A stretch of 64,000 bases of DNA from Hyphomicrobiaceae bacterium (GTDB taxonomy: Bacteria > Pseudomonadota > Alphaproteobacteria > Rhizobiales > Methyloligellaceae): assembly GCA_028066055.1 (NCBI GenBank), contig JALCBY010000019.1, positions 1 through 64,000 of the forward strand. Direction: 5' to 3'. Shown in pieces: positions 26,240 to 35,805 of this stretch. The translations under genes and the position numbers were made by a program. The notes below the pieces were generated by a model. The model had not been told where the DNA came from and did not search any database. It saw only the letters and a program-made list of their open reading frames with translations. The stretch's first letter is position 1; every line of letters begins with the position of its first letter.

Positions 26240-26463
26240 ACTTTCCGCATCTCGCTTACTCGGCCACGCACGACTGCAAGGGCGGCGGGCATTTGACCGG
26301 AAGCCACTCCAAGTTGCAAGCGGTCAATGTTGGATCGGAACATATGCCGGTTTCATGCATTGAATGCAGAGTTTCCGTGATCAAATGTGCAGCAATTTTG
26401 CATGCTCTGCATGATATCTTTTGTAATTGGTTTATTTATATCTAGTCCTAAGGAGAAAATGAA

Positions 26464-26826
26464 TTGGGTGACGAAGAAGATGAAAGATTTTCTACGAGGC
26501 AAGGTCTGTTCGGATGGAAGGGCTTTGGGAAAGATAAATCGAACCAGACAACAATTTTGACGGTATCCCTGATCGTTAATTTCCTCCTCGTGCTTTACGC
26601 GGTTTCCACACTGGGAGCGAGAGACGCGTCCGGGCAGTTTCGCTTCTCTGAGGAATCGATAACCACAGACTATTACGTGCTCAGCGGTGTGACCGTGCTT
26701 GCCTGCGCGATTGGCGCCGCGTTGACAAAGTATGATGATTTCGGAACCAGATGGGCAGCGCGCTTCTTTTGCTGCGGAATACCCGCGCTTTTTGTCGTTC
26801 TTATTCCATTGGTCGCAGGTAAATAG
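26464..26826 (+). CDS. Small membrane protein of unknown function (TTG start)
   Basis: 120 residues. An acidic and polar N-terminus of about 30 residues is followed by a hydrophobic segment (ILTVSLIVNFLLVLYAV), a short linker and a second hydrophobic half (VLSGVTVLACAIGAAL, then FFCCGIPALFVVLIPLVAG). That makes two or three membrane passes. The frame has no ATG. AGGAG at 26451-26455 is 8 bp from the TTG at 26464, good spacing; an out-of-frame ATG at 26459 would give only about 33 residues. Composition is less GC-rich than its neighbours. Confidence 0.5.
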   Translation: MGDEEDERFSTRQGLFGWKGFGKDKSNQTTILTVSLIVNFLLVLYAVSTLGARDASGQFRFSEESITTDYYVLSGVTVLACAIGAALTKYDDFGTRWAARFFCCGIPALFVVLIPLVAGK

Positions 26827-26873
26827 CGCAGGCAAAGCAGCAGTCGAGCACTTCGTCGCGGACAAGCGCCAGC

Positions 26874-28088
26874 TCAGATGACACCCTCCCGCTTCAATCT
26901 GGCCAGATCATCATCAGTGATACCACAGAGCCGCGCGAGGATGTCCGCTGTTCCCTCTCCCAGTTCCGGCCCCGTCGTTTCGACATGGCCGGGGGTTTCG
27001 GACAATCTCGGCACAACGTCCGGCATGGTGACGGGATTTCCGGTCCAATCCTTGACCTGCGTGAGTGTCCCACGCGCCTTGAAATGGGGATCAGCGAAGA
27101 TTTCGGCAATCGAGTTGACCGGAGCCGCGGGCACTTCGAACTCCACGCAGCGGCTCAGGAAATCGTCCCGGTCGAATTCCTTGATGTAGTCGGCGGTGAT
27201 CTTTTCTACGTCGTCATAGTGCTGCAGCCGTCGGCCAACCTCACCATACATGTCTGCCATTGCCAATTCAGGCCGCCCCATCAACTCGCACAATCTTGCG
27301 AACATGACGTCGGACGTGCATGACAGCGCCAGCCACTTTCCGTCCTTTGCCTCAAAGTGCCCGTGCGGGACGGCGTTCAGCGTCTTGGTACCCTCGCGGC
27401 CGCGAATGATGCCCGCCTCCGCATAGGCCGGAGCAAGCTCATCGAGAACGCGAAAGATGCTTTCGTAAAGGGACAGATCGACGACCTGCCCGCGGCCGGT
27501 CCTGTCGCGATGGCGCAGCGCCATCAGAACGCCAACGGTTCCATAAAGACCGGTCGCGTAATCCGCGAGTGACGTGGAGCCGGGCGTAACAGGCGGGCCA
27601 CCGGGCATTCCGGCTAGATGGGTCAGTCCGCCATATGCATGAGCGATGCGCGCGAAGCCAGGCCTGTCGCGATATGGACCGTCCTGCCCATAGCCCGAAA
27701 CACGCAGCATGATGAGGCCGGGATTCACCGCACTCAGCACATCCCAGCCAAGGCCCCATTTCTCCAGGGTTCCGGGCCGGAAGTTTTCACACACCACGTC
27801 GGACCCGGCGACCAGCTTCTTGAGAAGTTCCGCACCTTCGGGATGGCGCAGATTGAGGGTAACCGAACGCTTGTTCCGCGCCTCGCTTTTCCACGCGAGA
27901 GAGTCACCGCCATCTTTTGGTGTGCCGTAGCGCCGCCAGGGATCGCCGCCATCCGGGCGCTCAATCTTGATCACCTCGGCGCCGAATTCAGCCATCGTCG
28001 AGGCCGCAAACGGCGCGGCAATAAAGGTTGCAAGATCAAGAACCCGAATGCCCGAGAGCGGCAGCTCGCTCTTGTCAGTCTTCGACAT
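26874..28088 (-). CDS. CaiB/BaiF-type class III CoA-transferase
   Basis: 404 residues from ATG 28088 ([10 protein letters not shown]), which overlaps the xseB stop by 14 bp. Family motifs: [18 protein letters not shown] near the start, [16 protein letters not shown], and the catalytic Asp in [11 protein letters not shown]. It should move CoA between carboxylic acids. Formyl-CoA, carnitine and racemase-like members share this fold, so the acid is not known. Placed between xseB and dxs. Confidence 0.87.
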   Translation of the reverse strand: MSKTDKSELPLSGIRVLDLATFIAAPFAASTMAEFGAEVIKIERPDGGDPWRRYGTPKDGGDSLAWKSEARNKRSVTLNLRHPEGAELLKKLVAGSDVVCENFRPGTLEKWGLGWDVLSAVNPGLIMLRVSGYGQDGPYRDRPGFARIAHAYGGLTHLAGMPGGPPVTPGSTSLADYATGLYGTVGVLMALRHRDRTGRGQVVDLSLYESIFRVLDELAPAYAEAGIIRGREGTKTLNAVPHGHFEAKDGKWLALSCTSDVMFARLCELMGRPELAMADMYGEVGRRLQHYDDVEKITADYIKEFDRDDFLSRCVEFEVPAAPVNSIAEIFADPHFKARGTLTQVKDWTGNPVTMPDVVPRLSETPGHVETTGPELGEGTADILARLCGITDDDLARLKREGVI

Positions 28089-28344
28089 CCAGCGGTTCCG
28101 TGCCGGCAGGCTGGCCTTCGGCATCTAGGGTGATCTTTTCCACCTTCGCCTCGGCCTTCTTCAACAACGCATCGCAATGCGAGCGCAGGGCTTCGCCCCG
28201 CTCGTAGATGGCGATGGATTCTTCAAGCTCGACATCGCCCTTCTCCAGCTTGGCGACAATCTGCTCGAGTTCCTGCATGGCCGCCTCGAAGGTCATTTTC
28301 CCGATGTCGTCAGCCTTGTTCTTGTCAGCCATGGTCTCCGCCAT
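28075..28344 (-). CDS. xseB: Exodeoxyribonuclease VII small subunit
   Basis: 89 residues, normal for XseB. The core reads [20 protein letters not shown], then [20 protein letters not shown], the usual helical hairpin. It binds the XseA large subunit to form the single-strand nuclease; xseA is not in this window. The start is ATG 28344 or 28332. It overlaps the CoA-transferase start and lies 7 bp after the HDAC-like gene, so these form one operon. Confidence 0.94.
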   Translation of the reverse strand: MAETMADKNKADDIGKMTFEAAMQELEQIVAKLEKGDVELEESIAIYERGEALRSHCDALLKKAEAKVEKITLDAEGQPAGTEPLDVED

Positions 28345-28351
28345 CTCCGCT

Positions 28352-29284
28352 CTATGCGCCTGCTTTCATCAACGTCTCAACGTGTGCCCCGACCGAATTG
28401 GCGAGGCCGTTCAGGTCATACCCACCTTCGAGCATCGACACCACCCTGCCCTTGCAGGTCTTGTCGGCGATCTCGATCATCTTGTTCGTGGCCCAGGCGA
28501 AATCGTCCTCCACCAATCTGAGACTGCCAAGCGGATCACGCTCATGCGCATCGAACCCGGCGGAAATGAGAATGAGGTCGGGACGATGCGTTGCAAGTTG
28601 CGGCAGGATCCGGTTTTCAAAAGCTTCCTTAAACACGTCGCCGCCATCGCCCGCCCGCAAGGGCGCATTCCAGATATTGCCGACGCCGGTTTCCGTAATC
28701 GCGCCGGTGCCGGGAAACAGCGGCATCTGGTGCGTCGAACCGAAATACAGATCCTGATTATCCCAGAACATGGCCTGCGTCCCGTTGCCGTGGTGGACAT
28801 CGAAATCCACGACAGCGATGCGTTCGGCGCCGTGCTTGGCCCGAGCATGCAAGCCGGCGATGGCGATGTTGTTGAACACGCAAAACCCCATCGCGACGCG
28901 TTGCTCGGCATGGTGCCCGCAGGGGCGGATGGCGCAGAAGGCGTTCTGAACTTTATCCGTCATCACCTGATCGACGGCGTGGATGCCTGAGCCGACAGCC
29001 CGCAGGGCCGCATCCCAGCTCTTGGGACTGAGCACCGTGTCACCATCGACACGCACCAGTCCTTCTTCGGGAACCGCCTTGCGGATGGCGTCGATATATT
29101 CGCCAGGATGCGCCCGTTCGATATCGGTGATTTCCGCCAGCGGCGCGTCCTCGCGCACGAGGGCGTCGAACTGCGGCTGATCCGTCACCATTTTGATCGC
29201 GCGCAGGCGGTCCGGTCGCTCGGGATGTCCGGGACCGGTGTCGTGCTCGATGCACACGTCATGTGTGAGATAGAGGGTCGTCAT
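28352..29284 (-). CDS. Histone-deacetylase-family hydrolase (AcuC/acetylpolyamine amidohydrolase-like)
   Basis: 310 residues. Zinc site and catalytic residues are visible: [19 protein letters not shown] at the start, [20 protein letters not shown] and [13 protein letters not shown]. Bacterial members deacetylate polyamines or lysines. It is the first gene of the HDAC-like/xseB/CoA-transferase run, a conserved alphaproteobacterial pairing with xseB. Confidence 0.92.
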   Translation of the reverse strand: MTTLYLTHDVCIEHDTGPGHPERPDRLRAIKMVTDQPQFDALVREDAPLAEITDIERAHPGEYIDAIRKAVPEEGLVRVDGDTVLSPKSWDAALRAVGSGIHAVDQVMTDKVQNAFCAIRPCGHHAEQRVAMGFCVFNNIAIAGLHARAKHGAERIAVVDFDVHHGNGTQAMFWDNQDLYFGSTHQMPLFPGTGAITETGVGNIWNAPLRAGDGGDVFKEAFENRILPQLATHRPDLILISAGFDAHERDPLGSLRLVEDDFAWATNKMIEIADKTCKGRVVSMLEGGYDLNGLANSVGAHVETLMKAGA

Positions 29285-29351
29285 ACTGTCCTACCGGGTT
29301 TGATTCCTCACCTTGTCACAATCCATTCATAGGCGGGTTGGCGAGCTTCCG

Positions 29352-31121
29352 CTACCCGGCAAGAGTGTCCAAAAGGTCGGATTCAACCCAGGATGATCCT
29401 TCTACGATCGCCATCGCAAGCCCCGGCGCTTCCACGCTCAGCATCTCGGCAAAAAACCGCGCCGTCGCAATTCGATCCGGGTCACGACCGTTGCTTCGGT
29501 TTTGGGCCAATGCGCCCTTGGCCAGCCAGATACCACCTGACGCGATGCCAAAAAGCCTTGTGTAAGGCGTGGCTCCGGCAAGCGCGGAACGTGCATCCGT
29601 CTTCAGCGTCTCGAGCATCCACGCGGTTGCGCGCTCGAGCGCGTCAACCGCATCCTCAAGCCGGTCGCCCATCCTGCCGAATTCCGGCACGTTCGAAGCC
29701 TGAACTTCCGCCAGCACCGCCTTCAGATCCGAGATATGCCGGGTGACGACAGCTCCGTTCTCAAGAGGAAGCTTGCGCGTGATAAGGTCGATGGCCTGGA
29801 TGCCGTTGGTGCCCTCGTATATCGGCGCGATGCGCGCGTCCCGGAAATGCTGCGCTGCGCCGGTCTCCTCGATGTATCCCATGCCGCCATGAACCTGGAC
29901 GCCGTCCGATGCAACCTCCACGCCAATGTCGGTGGAAAATGCCTTGGCAACCGGCGTCAACAGGCTTGCCATGGCATCGCTCGCATTCCGGTCCTTCTCG
30001 TCGGTGCTTCGCTCGGCGATATCGATCATGCGTGCGGTCATGAAACAGATCGCGCGTGCGGCCGCCGTCTTGGCCTTCATGGAGAGCAGCATGCGCTTGA
30101 CGTCGGGGTGCGCGATGATCGCGGTCTCGCGCCCTTCCTCGTCCTGGCCCTGCTTGCGTTCTTGAGCGTACACCAACGCCTGCTGGTAGGCGCGTTCGGC
30201 GATCGCCGCGCCTTCGACGCCTACCGCCAACCGTGCCCGATTCATCATGGTGAACATGGCGTGCAGGCCACGGTTGAGTTCGCCGACAAGCCAGCCGCGT
30301 GCGCCGCCGTGATCGCCCATCTGCATCACGCATGTGGGGCTCGCATGAATGCCGAGCTTGTGTTCCATGGAAATGCAGTGGATATCGTTGCGCTCTCCGA
30401 GCGAACCATCTGAATTCACGAGAAATTTTGGCACCAGGAACAATGAGATTCCGCGTGTGCCTTCAGGCGCGTCCGGTGTGCGGGCCAGCACCATGTGGAC
30501 GATGTTCTCAACCAGATTATGCTCCCCATAGGTGATGAAGATCTTGGTCCCGCTCAGCAGGTAACTGCCGTCGTCCTGCGGCCGGGCCATCGTCTTCAGC
30601 GTGCTCAGGTCCGAACCCGCATGAGGCTCGGTGAGCTGCATGGTGCCGGACCAGCTACCGTCATTCATCTTCGGCAGATAACGGCCTTTCAGTTCCTCGC
30701 TCGCAAACCGCGCGATCGTCTCGACGGCGCCCTGGGTGAGCATCGGGTTGAGCGCAAAGGCCATGCTGGCGGCCTGCCACATCTCGCCCACAGCCGTTAG
30801 CACCGTGACGGGAAGCTCCTGACCGCCGAAGTCTCCCGGCCCGGGCATTCCGCACCATCCGGCCTCGCACCATTGCCGGTAGGTCTCGGCCCAGCCGTCA
30901 GGCATTTTCACGTCACCGTCCTGAAAGACCGCCCCCTCCGTGTCGCCCTGATGATTGAGAGGCGCAATCTGCTCGGACGCGAACTTTCCCGCTTCCTCAA
31001 GAATCGCTTCCACGGTCTCGCCATCGAGCGAAGGGAACAGACCGGATTCGATCAGCTCCGGCATCCCGGCGATATCGTCGAGCGCGGCGGCAATCTGATT
31101 GACCGGTGCCCGGTATGTCAT
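29352..31121 (-). CDS. Acyl-CoA dehydrogenase, long form (DmdC/FadE-like)
   Basis: 589 residues, longer than short-chain enzymes. An extra N-terminal domain (about 1-40) precedes the dehydrogenase core, with TEPHAGSDLSTLKT and HGGMGYIEETGAAQHFRDA. IYEGTNGIQAIDLITRKL marks the catalytic region of this subfamily. A C-terminal helical extension (about 465-589) matches the extended-family C-terminus. It oxidises acyl-CoA to enoyl-CoA and passes electrons to ETF. Both straight-chain and 3-methylmercaptopropionyl-CoA enzymes look like this. Confidence 0.9.
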   Translation of the reverse strand: MTYRAPVNQIAAALDDIAGMPELIESGLFPSLDGETVEAILEEAGKFASEQIAPLNHQGDTEGAVFQDGDVKMPDGWAETYRQWCEAGWCGMPGPGDFGGQELPVTVLTAVGEMWQAASMAFALNPMLTQGAVETIARFASEELKGRYLPKMNDGSWSGTMQLTEPHAGSDLSTLKTMARPQDDGSYLLSGTKIFITYGEHNLVENIVHMVLARTPDAPEGTRGISLFLVPKFLVNSDGSLGERNDIHCISMEHKLGIHASPTCVMQMGDHGGARGWLVGELNRGLHAMFTMMNRARLAVGVEGAAIAERAYQQALVYAQERKQGQDEEGRETAIIAHPDVKRMLLSMKAKTAAARAICFMTARMIDIAERSTDEKDRNASDAMASLLTPVAKAFSTDIGVEVASDGVQVHGGMGYIEETGAAQHFRDARIAPIYEGTNGIQAIDLITRKLPLENGAVVTRHISDLKAVLAEVQASNVPEFGRMGDRLEDAVDALERATAWMLETLKTDARSALAGATPYTRLFGIASGGIWLAKGALAQNRSNGRDPDRIATARFFAEMLSVEAPGLAMAIVEGSSWVESDLLDTLAG

Positions 31122-31217
31122 CGTCGGTTAGCCTCCCCTTCGCTTATGGCATCGCACGTCATGGCATTCATCAACACAATTGCATGATAGCGCGGGCCGT
31201 GCGACCTAGTCTGCGCC

Positions 31218-32168
31218 ATGGGCATAGAAACTGTCACACCTGAAGCGATCGCACGGGCAGCCAAGGCGCTTGCCGCCGGTCAGCTTGTCGCTTTTCCGAC
31301 CGAGACCGTGTACGGCCTGGGTGCCGACGCAACCAATGCCGACGCCGTCGCCCGAATTTACGAAGTGAAAGGCCGCCCCCGCTTCAACCCGCTTATCGCC
31401 CATGTGAGTGATCGGGAAATGGCTGACATCCACGCCGAACTCAATGACGACGCGCGCAAGCTCGCCGATGCTTTCTGGCCTGGGCCGCTCACGCTCGTCT
31501 CGCCAAAGCGGAGCATCAGCCAAATTTGCGATCTCGTTTCCGCCGGTCTTGAAACAATCGCCATACGCATACCATCAGGCGATGTTGCCCAAGACCTTCT
31601 GCGGGCGGCACGGTGTCCCGTCGCCGCGCCGAGCGCCAATCGTGCGGGGCACGTCAGCCCCACCGAAGCGAAGCATGTGGCGGATGATCTCGGTGCCAGC
31701 GTCGAAACCATCCTTGATGGCGGCGCAACGACGCACGGACTTGAGTCGACGGTCATCGATTGCAGCGGTCTGCAACCGCTTCTGCTGCGACCGGGCGTGA
31801 TTTCCCGTGCAGATATCGAAGCGGTCCTCGGCATGAAGCTCGGCCGACCGGTTCAGAACAACCAGCCTGTCTCCCCCGGACAGCTTGCGAGCCACTATGC
31901 GCCGAATTCAAACCTACGCCTCAATGCCGACGACATACGCCCCGGCGAGGTACTCCTGGCTTTCGGCGAAGACGCGCCCCTGACAGATGGACCCTGCATC
32001 AACCTGAGTGCGTCTGGGGATTTGCGCGAGGCCGCAATCCGCTTCTTTTCAGCTCTGCGCGAGCTCGACGCGACGGGATGTGAAACCATTGCCGTCATGC
32101 CAATTCCCTGCGAAGGGCTCGGCGAAGCCATGAACGATCGACTGCTGCGTGCGGCCGCACCGCGTTGA
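31218..32168 (+). CDS. L-threonylcarbamoyladenylate synthase (Sua5 type)
   Basis: 316 residues. The YrdC-like domain (1-200) has GQLVAFPTETVYGLGADATN, KGRPRFNPLIAHVSD and PSANRAGHVSPTEA. A Sua5 C-terminal domain follows, joined by SPGQLASHYAPN; this separates it from the shorter TsaC. It makes threonylcarbamoyl-AMP for the t6A37 modification of ANN-decoding tRNAs. It ends directly against the convergent cysteine-rich gene. Confidence 0.95.
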   Translation: MGIETVTPEAIARAAKALAAGQLVAFPTETVYGLGADATNADAVARIYEVKGRPRFNPLIAHVSDREMADIHAELNDDARKLADAFWPGPLTLVSPKRSISQICDLVSAGLETIAIRIPSGDVAQDLLRAARCPVAAPSANRAGHVSPTEAKHVADDLGASVETILDGGATTHGLESTVIDCSGLQPLLLRPGVISRADIEAVLGMKLGRPVQNNQPVSPGQLASHYAPNSNLRLNADDIRPGEVLLAFGEDAPLTDGPCINLSASGDLREAAIRFFSALRELDATGCETIAVMPIPCEGLGEAMNDRLLRAAAPR

Positions 32169-32501
32169 TCACCGCACCGTTCGGCAGACCCGGCAGATAT
32201 TGTACCAGCAGCCCCGCATGCAGAGAACGAATTGCTGCCGGCATCCCGCATGGAAACAGTTGATCCGATAGGCGCCATAGCAATCGTCACGACACCAGGT
32301 ACAACTGCGTCGGCAGGAATAATGCACCGGCGTCGCGAGTGGGCTGAAGTTTCGGTCAACAAGTCCAAGTCCGCCCGTCCCTGAAAAGTTCGCCGCCGAC
32401 GGCGTCGGCCCGTATTCCACCGCGGACGCGCTCGTGCAGTATGCCAACACTGCAATCGCCAGCAGAACCGGTCTCGCAATTCCGTTCATCGTCACCCTCA
32501 T
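32169..32501 (-). CDS. Small cysteine-rich exported protein
   Basis: 110 residues (or 106 from ATG 32489). A signal peptide (PVLLAIAVLAYCTSASA) precedes about 35 Gly/Pro-rich residues. A 50-residue domain follows with ten cysteines: YSCRRSCTWCRDDCYG, INCFHAGC, FVLCMRGCW and ICRVC. The pairs are spaced like disulfide or metal ligands. I do not recognise the family. Its stop codon is immediately next to that of the convergent sua5 gene. Coding is supported by the signal peptide and regular Cys spacing. Confidence 0.6.
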   Translation of the reverse strand: MRVTMNGIARPVLLAIAVLAYCTSASAVEYGPTPSAANFSGTGGLGLVDRNFSPLATPVHYSCRRSCTWCRDDCYGAYRINCFHAGCRQQFVLCMRGCWYNICRVCRTVR

Positions 32502-32623
32502 ATTCGTTGTTTCCTTGCAAGGCTATCAGTTCACGAATTTTTGGGGGATGGATTATTGCAAGCGTGCGGCGCTATTGTAGCTGCGACTGCATCCTGATCA
32601 CTCGCCCCAGACCGAACAAGACC

Positions 32624-34066
32624 ATGACCGCAAACGAGCCATCCGCCTTTGCTGCGCCAAACAGCGCCCTGCTCGACAAATTTATCTCGATCGTCGGGCC
32701 TGCGAACGCAATTCGCGACCCAAACGAAATGCAAGGCTATCTTGAAGAGCTGCGTCGTCTTTACGTCGGCAAGTCAGCGCTCATCCTGCGCCCGGGTTCG
32801 ACGGAAGAGGTCTCGGAGATCCTCCGGCTCGCGAATGAAAGCCGGACCGCAATCGTACCGCAGGGCGGCAACACGGGGCTGGTTGGCGGACAAATCCCGT
32901 TCGATGCGGGAAATGAGGTGATCCTCTCCCTGTCGCGGATGAACCGCATCCGCAGCATTGATCCCGATGGAAACACCATGACGGTCGATGCCGGCGTCAT
33001 TCTGGAGCAGGCCCAACTGGCAGCGGAGAAAGTCAACCGGCTGTTTCCGCTGTCACTGGCGTCTGAGGGAAGCTGCCAGATTGGCGGCAACCTCTCGACC
33101 AACGCCGGCGGCACGGCGATGCTGGCCTATGGCAACGCGCGAGACATGGTTCTCGGGCTCGAAGCCGTGCTTGCCGATGGCCGGATCTGGGACGGGCTGC
33201 GTGCGCTCAGGAAAGATAATACGGGCTACGATCTGAAGGATCTGTTCATCGGTGCCGAAGGCACGCTCGGGATTATCACGGGCGCCGTGCTCAAGCTGTA
33301 TCCGAACCCGGCTGAACGGGCGACGGCCTTCGTCGGCTTAAACAGTGTCCAAGATGCAGGACGGTTCTTTGCCCTTGCACGTGAAGCAAGCGGCAACGAG
33401 CTGACCGGATTCGAGATCCTCCCGCGGTTCGGATTGGAGATCGTTCTCAAGCATGGTCACGATGCGCGCGACCCGCTCGAAGAGCCGCATAATTGGTATG
33501 TGCTGATCGAACTTTCCGGACGCGAGGCCGATGGTCGCTGTGCTGCATGCCTGGAGCAACTCCTCGGGCAGGCTTTCGAGCAGGAGTTGGTCAGTGATGC
33601 AGCCATCGCCGCGTCGCTTTCCCAGCGAAAAGATTTCTGGCGGCTGCGCGAACTGATGTCGGAAGTGCAAGGTCTGGAAGGCGGGTCGATCAAGCATGAC
33701 GTGTCGGTCCCGATTTCAGCGATCCCCGAATTCATCGAACGCGCGAACAATCTGGTGACGCGCATGATTCCGGGCTCACGTCCCGTCCCGTTCGGCCACT
33801 ACGGCGATGGAAACATCCACTACAATCTCAGTCAGCCGGTTGAAATGGACACCGACGCCTTTCTGGCGCAATGGGACGCAGTCGTGACGGGCGTGCACGA
33901 AATCGTTCTCGATCTGAACGGTTCGATCAGTGCCGAGCACGGGATCGGCCGCATGAAGCGCGAAACTCTGCGCAAGGTGAAAGCCGAGGTGGAGCTGGAG
34001 ATGATGAGGAAGATCAAGGTGGCGTTTGACCCTAATGGGATCCTCAACCCCGGCAAGGTCCTCTAA
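32624..34066 (+). CDS. FAD-binding D-2-hydroxyacid dehydrogenase (GlcD/D2HGDH-like)
   Basis: 480 residues from ATG 32624. The FAD-binding PCMH domain has ILRPGSTEEVSEILRLANES, VPQGGNTGLVGGQIP and GGNLSTNAGGTAML. The C-terminal oxidase domain has GHYGDGNIHYN and the end motif SISAEHGIGRMKRETL with metal and substrate ligands. It oxidises a D-2-hydroxyacid such as glycolate, D-lactate or D-2-hydroxyglutarate. Being free of glcE/glcF neighbours, a stand-alone D-2-hydroxyglutarate or D-lactate enzyme is more likely than a glycolate oxidase subunit. Confidence 0.88.
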   Translation: MTANEPSAFAAPNSALLDKFISIVGPANAIRDPNEMQGYLEELRRLYVGKSALILRPGSTEEVSEILRLANESRTAIVPQGGNTGLVGGQIPFDAGNEVILSLSRMNRIRSIDPDGNTMTVDAGVILEQAQLAAEKVNRLFPLSLASEGSCQIGGNLSTNAGGTAMLAYGNARDMVLGLEAVLADGRIWDGLRALRKDNTGYDLKDLFIGAEGTLGIITGAVLKLYPNPAERATAFVGLNSVQDAGRFFALAREASGNELTGFEILPRFGLEIVLKHGHDARDPLEEPHNWYVLIELSGREADGRCAACLEQLLGQAFEQELVSDAAIAASLSQRKDFWRLRELMSEVQGLEGGSIKHDVSVPISAIPEFIERANNLVTRMIPGSRPVPFGHYGDGNIHYNLSQPVEMDTDAFLAQWDAVVTGVHEIVLDLNGSISAEHGIGRMKRETLRKVKAEVELEMMRKIKVAFDPNGILNPGKVL

Positions 34067-34074
34067 TAACGGCC

Positions 34075-34521
34075 ATGGCGAAACTCATAATTCGTGAAAT
34101 CGGCGACTCGGATGTCGACGCGGTCGCCGCACTTTGGGGACGGTGCGCGCTGACCCGGCCCTGGAATGATCCGCACGCCGATATCGCGTTCGCACGTTCA
34201 ACGGACAATTCGGCCATCCTTGGCGGATGGCTTGATGGCTTACTTGTCGCAAGCGCCATGGTCGGCCACGATGGGCATCGTGGAACGGTTTACTATGTCA
34301 GCGTCGACCCCGATCATCAGGGGCACGGATTTGGCCGTAAGCTGATGGACGCCGCGGAGGCATGGCTGCGCGATCGGAGCGTCTGGAAACTCAACCTGAT
34401 GGTCCGCGCCAGCAACCGGGAGGTGGTCGATTTCTATAATTCGCTCGGCTACGAGATTGAAGAACGCGTCAACATGTCCAAGTGGCTCGACAGCTCGAAA
34501 CGTCCAGTGAGTAAGGACTGA
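34075..34521 (+). CDS. GNAT family N-acetyltransferase
   Basis: 148 residues. Acetyl-CoA-binding motif A reads VYYVSVDPDHQGHGFGRKLMDAAEAWL, preceded by strand ASAMVGHDGH. The motif B region is LMVRASNREVVDFYNSLGYEIEE. The layout matches YpeA-like acetyltransferases. It starts 8 bp after the GlcD-like gene, so co-transcription is likely. Substrate unknown. Confidence 0.9.
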   Translation: MAKLIIREIGDSDVDAVAALWGRCALTRPWNDPHADIAFARSTDNSAILGGWLDGLLVASAMVGHDGHRGTVYYVSVDPDHQGHGFGRKLMDAAEAWLRDRSVWKLNLMVRASNREVVDFYNSLGYEIEERVNMSKWLDSSKRPVSKD

Positions 34522-34634
34522 TCGCGGCGTGCGGCCATGAGCTCTACCCCTTCGGCGCACGGTAAGGCTTTGGAAATACTTATCCGCCACCCTTTCAACC
34601 GGTTCCCGATCTCCGGTAGGTGCGGAAGGTTACA

Positions 34635-35240
34635 ATGTCCAAGTCGCCCGCAAAGTTGCGTGTTGTTTCGTCAAACGATCATCTCACCGCGCGCGATAAA
34701 CTGGCCAACGCCTTCAAGAATTCCATGACCGAGCACCTTCGTGCACACACCAAAGGTACGAACGTCAATCCGGAAACCTTGCTTACGACCGACTATCTGA
34801 ACCACTTCAATGAGATCATCATGCTGCTGGAGCTTGTGCCGTCCGCACCGGTCCAGTTTGCGTCCGAACTCGCGGAGTGGCAGCATGAATCCTACGAGGA
34901 ACATTTCACCCACTCAGGTTTCCGCGACAAGGAACTGGCGATTGTCTGCTACCACAATGCACCAGAGGATATACGCCACGCGTTCGACTCCTCTATTGCA
35001 GACCTCGAGCAGGAAATGATCCTGTTGCTGCAGCAGGTGCAGGACAAGATCAACACGGGCGACACGGAGGGACTGACCCGCCTATGCGACGAAGGCGTTC
35101 CGCGTCTTCAGGATCTTGTTCAGATTTCCGCAGGCATCGTCAACGGCGCGCTTCCCAACATGCCCGAGGCCGCAAACCAGAATGATGCGCCCGCTGGTGC
35201 GTCCGCCACGCAATCCGACGTCGACGCACTCTTCGACTAG
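34635..35240 (+). CDS. Conserved protein with a CheZ/FliM-like C-terminal peptide
   Basis: 201 residues from ATG 34635; an in-frame GTG at 34620 would add five. The protein is almost all helical and acidic. The middle (about 75-150) has helical segments EHFTHSGFRDKELAIVC and SIADLEQEMILLLQQVQ. After a flexible Ala/Asn/Pro linker it ends in TQSDVDALFD. This tail resembles the DxxDxLF peptides found at the ends of CheZ and FliM/FliN proteins, which bind CheY. The match is by eye and the rest is unassigned. Confidence 0.6.
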   Translation: MSKSPAKLRVVSSNDHLTARDKLANAFKNSMTEHLRAHTKGTNVNPETLLTTDYLNHFNEIIMLLELVPSAPVQFASELAEWQHESYEEHFTHSGFRDKELAIVCYHNAPEDIRHAFDSSIADLEQEMILLLQQVQDKINTGDTEGLTRLCDEGVPRLQDLVQISAGIVNGALPNMPEAANQNDAPAGASATQSDVDALFD

Positions 35241-35274
35241 CAATCCGCAGCTTCCACCTGTATATCGCGCCGTC

Positions 35275-35700
35275 ATGCGCGAGGGAAAACCCACACCTGC
35301 CGTTTCCGCCGCCATCTTTCACGACGGCAAGGTCCTGCTTGCCCAACGCGGCAAGCCGCCGCTCACCGGCGTGTGGAGCTTGCCCGGCGGCCACATTGAG
35401 GTGGGCGAAAAGGCGCGCGATGCGGTCGCGCGCGAGCTGGCCGAGGAAACCGGAATCGTCGCCGATATCGTCGGCATCGCTGATGTCACCGACGTCATTC
35501 TCCGCCATGACGACGGAAGCGTCAGGGCGCAATATGTGATCACCGTGTTTTACGGACACTGGCAGGCGGGCGAAGCGCGCGCCATGAGCGACTGCCAGGC
35601 TGTCGACTGGGTGGCTCCCGACATGCTCCCGGACAGAAAGATGACAGAGGGAACGGCGGCAATCATTGCGCACGCGGCCGCGTTGCTCGCCAACGCATAG
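35275..35700 (+). CDS. NUDIX hydrolase
   Basis: 141 residues from ATG 35275. The full Nudix box is visible: GGHIEVGEKARDAVARELAE then ETGI, with the Arg-Glu-x2-Glu-Glu pattern intact. It is preceded by strand VLLAQRGKPPLTGVWSLPGG. It should hydrolyse a nucleoside diphosphate linked to another group; relatives include ADP-ribose and mutagenic dNTP hydrolases. It starts 34 bp after the CheZ-tail protein gene. Confidence 0.9.
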   Translation: MREGKPTPAVSAAIFHDGKVLLAQRGKPPLTGVWSLPGGHIEVGEKARDAVARELAEETGIVADIVGIADVTDVILRHDDGSVRAQYVITVFYGHWQAGEARAMSDCQAVDWVAPDMLPDRKMTEGTAAIIAHAAALLANA

Positions 35701-35805
35701 GCGCTATAGCGGAAACAAAATGTTCACGAAGTTTTCAGGTCGAGTGAGTGGTAGCCCGGGTCGACACGGCGTCATACTGAACCCTCAATTGGATTGAGGT
35801 TTGTT

